A stretch of 6,630 bases of DNA from a bacterium (GTDB lineage: Bacteria; Patescibacteriota; Gracilibacteria; UM-FILTER-43-11), in the NCBI GenBank assembly GCA_030426875.1, contig JAUHXI010000080.1, forward strand, positions 1 through 6,630. Reading direction: 5' to 3'. The position numbers and the translations under genes were made by a program. Below the pieces are notes generated by a model that made no database searches, was not told where the DNA came from, and was given only the letters and a program-made list of their open reading frames with translations. This document shows positions 5,925 through 6,630 of the stretch, in pieces; position 1 is the stretch's first letter, and each line of letters starts with the position of its first letter.

Positions 5925-6329
5925 ATGCTTTTTAGAATGTTACATTCTAGAATGAGTTTTGCGCATTTTCAGCATTCACCCATGCAGCACATGTCTATGG
6001 CAAACACTGGGGATCATATTAAAACGGAATTGGTTGGTTCCATTTTAAAGACGCTCAAATTTTTTGACTTGTTTGATTTCCCCCTGACGATTGATGAAAT
6101 TCAAGGCTATCTTTACAAATACAAGCAGCCTTTGCATGTCAAAGAGTTGCGCGGGACCTTGGATCATTTGGTGAATGAGGGGCAGTTGGTTTTTTTGAAG
6201 CATTATTTCCTTTTCCCTGGTCGTGAGTCCATCATTGAAACTCGAAAGGCACATAAATTCATTGCCGAAAAATTCTGGAGTCGGACCAAGTTGAATGGTC
6301 AGTACATGCGGTGCCTTTTGTCAAAATGA
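5925..6329 (+). CDS. N-terminal part of a frameshifted winged-helix/nucleotidyltransferase-like gene
   Basis: This 134-codon frame holds the front of a larger gene broken by a frameshift. Residues about 36-100 look like a winged helix: ILKTLKFFDLFDFPLTIDEIQ, a second helix region VKELRGTLDHLVNEG, and a beta wing QLVFLKHYFLFPG, followed by a helix ETRKAHKFIAEKFW. This layout precedes an NTase-like domain in a family I recall from Candidate Phyla Radiation genomes, recalled and not searched. The frame leaves the conserved path near residue 125-130, runs through RCLLSK, and stops at TGA 6327-6329, while the continuing domain lies one base back. The ATG at 5925 has a weak SD-like GGTGG (5916-5920) and follows the TATAAT at 5883. 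ATGs at 5982, 5991 and 5997 fit the conserved region as well or better. It diverges from trpS. Confidence 0.6.
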   Translation: MLFRMLHSRMSFAHFQHSPMQHMSMANTGDHIKTELVGSILKTLKFFDLFDFPLTIDEIQGYLYKYKQPLHVKELRGTLDHLVNEGQLVFLKHYFLFPGRESIIETRKAHKFIAEKFWSRTKLNGQYMRCLLSK

Positions 6330-6630
6330 TTGCTGTGTGTAATACCTTGGCTTATGATAATCCCAACGAAAATTCGGACATTGATTTATTCATTGTGGTT
6401 AAGTCTGGTCGCATGTGGACGGCGCGTTTCATCATCACATTGATTTTGCATTTTTATGGGGTTCGACGTCATGGTGATAAAATTGCCGGACGTTTTTGTT
6501 TGAGTTTTTTTGTGTCGGAGGAAAAAATGCAGATGAAGGGGTTTGAACTGAAACCAGAGGATCCTTATTTGGCGTACTGGGCTAAGACCCTGACGCCTAT
6601 TTACGGAGCGGCCACATTTGAATCATTCAA
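6311..6630 (+). CDS. nucleotidyltransferase-like domain, continuation after a frameshift (partial at window edge)
   Basis: This frame is open from 6257 to the window end. From 6311 it reads VPFVKMIAVCNTLAYDNPNE, then NSDIDLFIVVKSGRMWTARF. The SDIDL followed by a hydrophobic strand resembles the metal-binding Asp-x-Asp of minimal nucleotidyltransferases. The usual Gly-Ser before it is replaced by a CNTLA segment, so catalysis is uncertain. A hydrophobic helix (FIITLILHFYG) and a basic/Gly segment (RRHGDKIAGRFCLSFFV) follow. The frame lacks the winged-helix front, which lies in the overlapping frame ending at 6329, so the two are read here as one gene split by a one-base shift. If it is translated separately, GTG 6311 or ATG 6326 would be the start, but neither has a ribosome binding site. 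The substrate is unknown and the 3' end lies outside the window. Confidence 0.55.
   Translation, partial: MPFVKMIAVCNTLAYDNPNENSDIDLFIVVKSGRMWTARFIITLILHFYGVRRHGDKIAGRFCLSFFVSEEKMQMKGFELKPEDPYLAYWAKTLTPIYGAATFESF

Noticed and set aside
6320..6329. UGA recoded as glycine (code 25) to read through the stop at 6327-6329
   Set aside because: Reading through stays in frame 3 and does not enter the NTase-like frame. UGA also ends the methyltransferase at a sensible point, and pyrG and trpS use only GGN for glycine.
6311..6329. Programmed -1 frameshift joining the two NTase-like frames
   Set aside because: There is no canonical slippery heptamer. The A-run lies after the VPFVK residues, which I take to belong to the second frame, so a shift there would lose them.

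Overview
The window is a moderately AT-rich, densely packed bacterial chromosome segment. Three recognisable genes lie on the minus strand: trpS, pyrG and a zinc-ribbon SAM methyltransferase. Three unrecognised genes lie on the plus strand at the left. A broken plus-strand gene with a winged-helix plus nucleotidyltransferase layout is cut by the right edge. The style of the CTP synthase, the winged-helix/NTase family (which I recall from Candidate Phyla Radiation genomes), very short spacers and nearly absent Shine-Dalgarno sites suggest an uncultured CPR/Patescibacteria-type bacterium. This is inference, not a marker-based placement. TGA acts as a normal stop, so the UGA=Gly code of Gracilibacteria and Absconditabacteria is unlikely.

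Layout. Bases 1-51 may be the end of an upstream gene. Bases 161-2135 hold three consecutive plus-strand orphan genes (266, 192 and 156 aa) separated by 52-72 bases. The first two have near-consensus extended -10 promoters (TGTTACAAT and TGTTATAAT) correctly spaced from -35-like hexamers. The third has a weaker candidate. The orphan block converges on the minus-strand group with a 28-base gap.

The minus-strand group reads, in transcription order, trpS (5881-4904), a 246-base structured spacer, pyrG (4657-3062), then a methyltransferase (3057-2164) starting four bases after the pyrG stop. The spacer holds a 54-base dyad that folds as a three-way junction and three smaller hairpins, but no clear U-tract terminator. 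pyrG also has a candidate promoter of its own very close to its ATG.

trpS and the right-hand gene diverge from a 43-base region. It carries overlapping -10 boxes on both strands (TATAAT / TATTAT) and a 15-base palindrome. The right-hand gene encodes an N-terminal winged-helix-like region, then shifts by one frame near 6300-6311 into a nucleotidyltransferase-like domain with an SDIDL motif.

Functionally, trpS charges tRNA-Trp and pyrG makes CTP from UTP. The methyltransferase resembles those found near surface-glycan genes. No defence system, CRISPR array, insertion sequence, tRNA or rRNA is visible. The most noteworthy signals are the orphan trio with their own strong promoters, the near absence of ribosome binding sites, the three-way-junction element and the frameshifted NTase gene.
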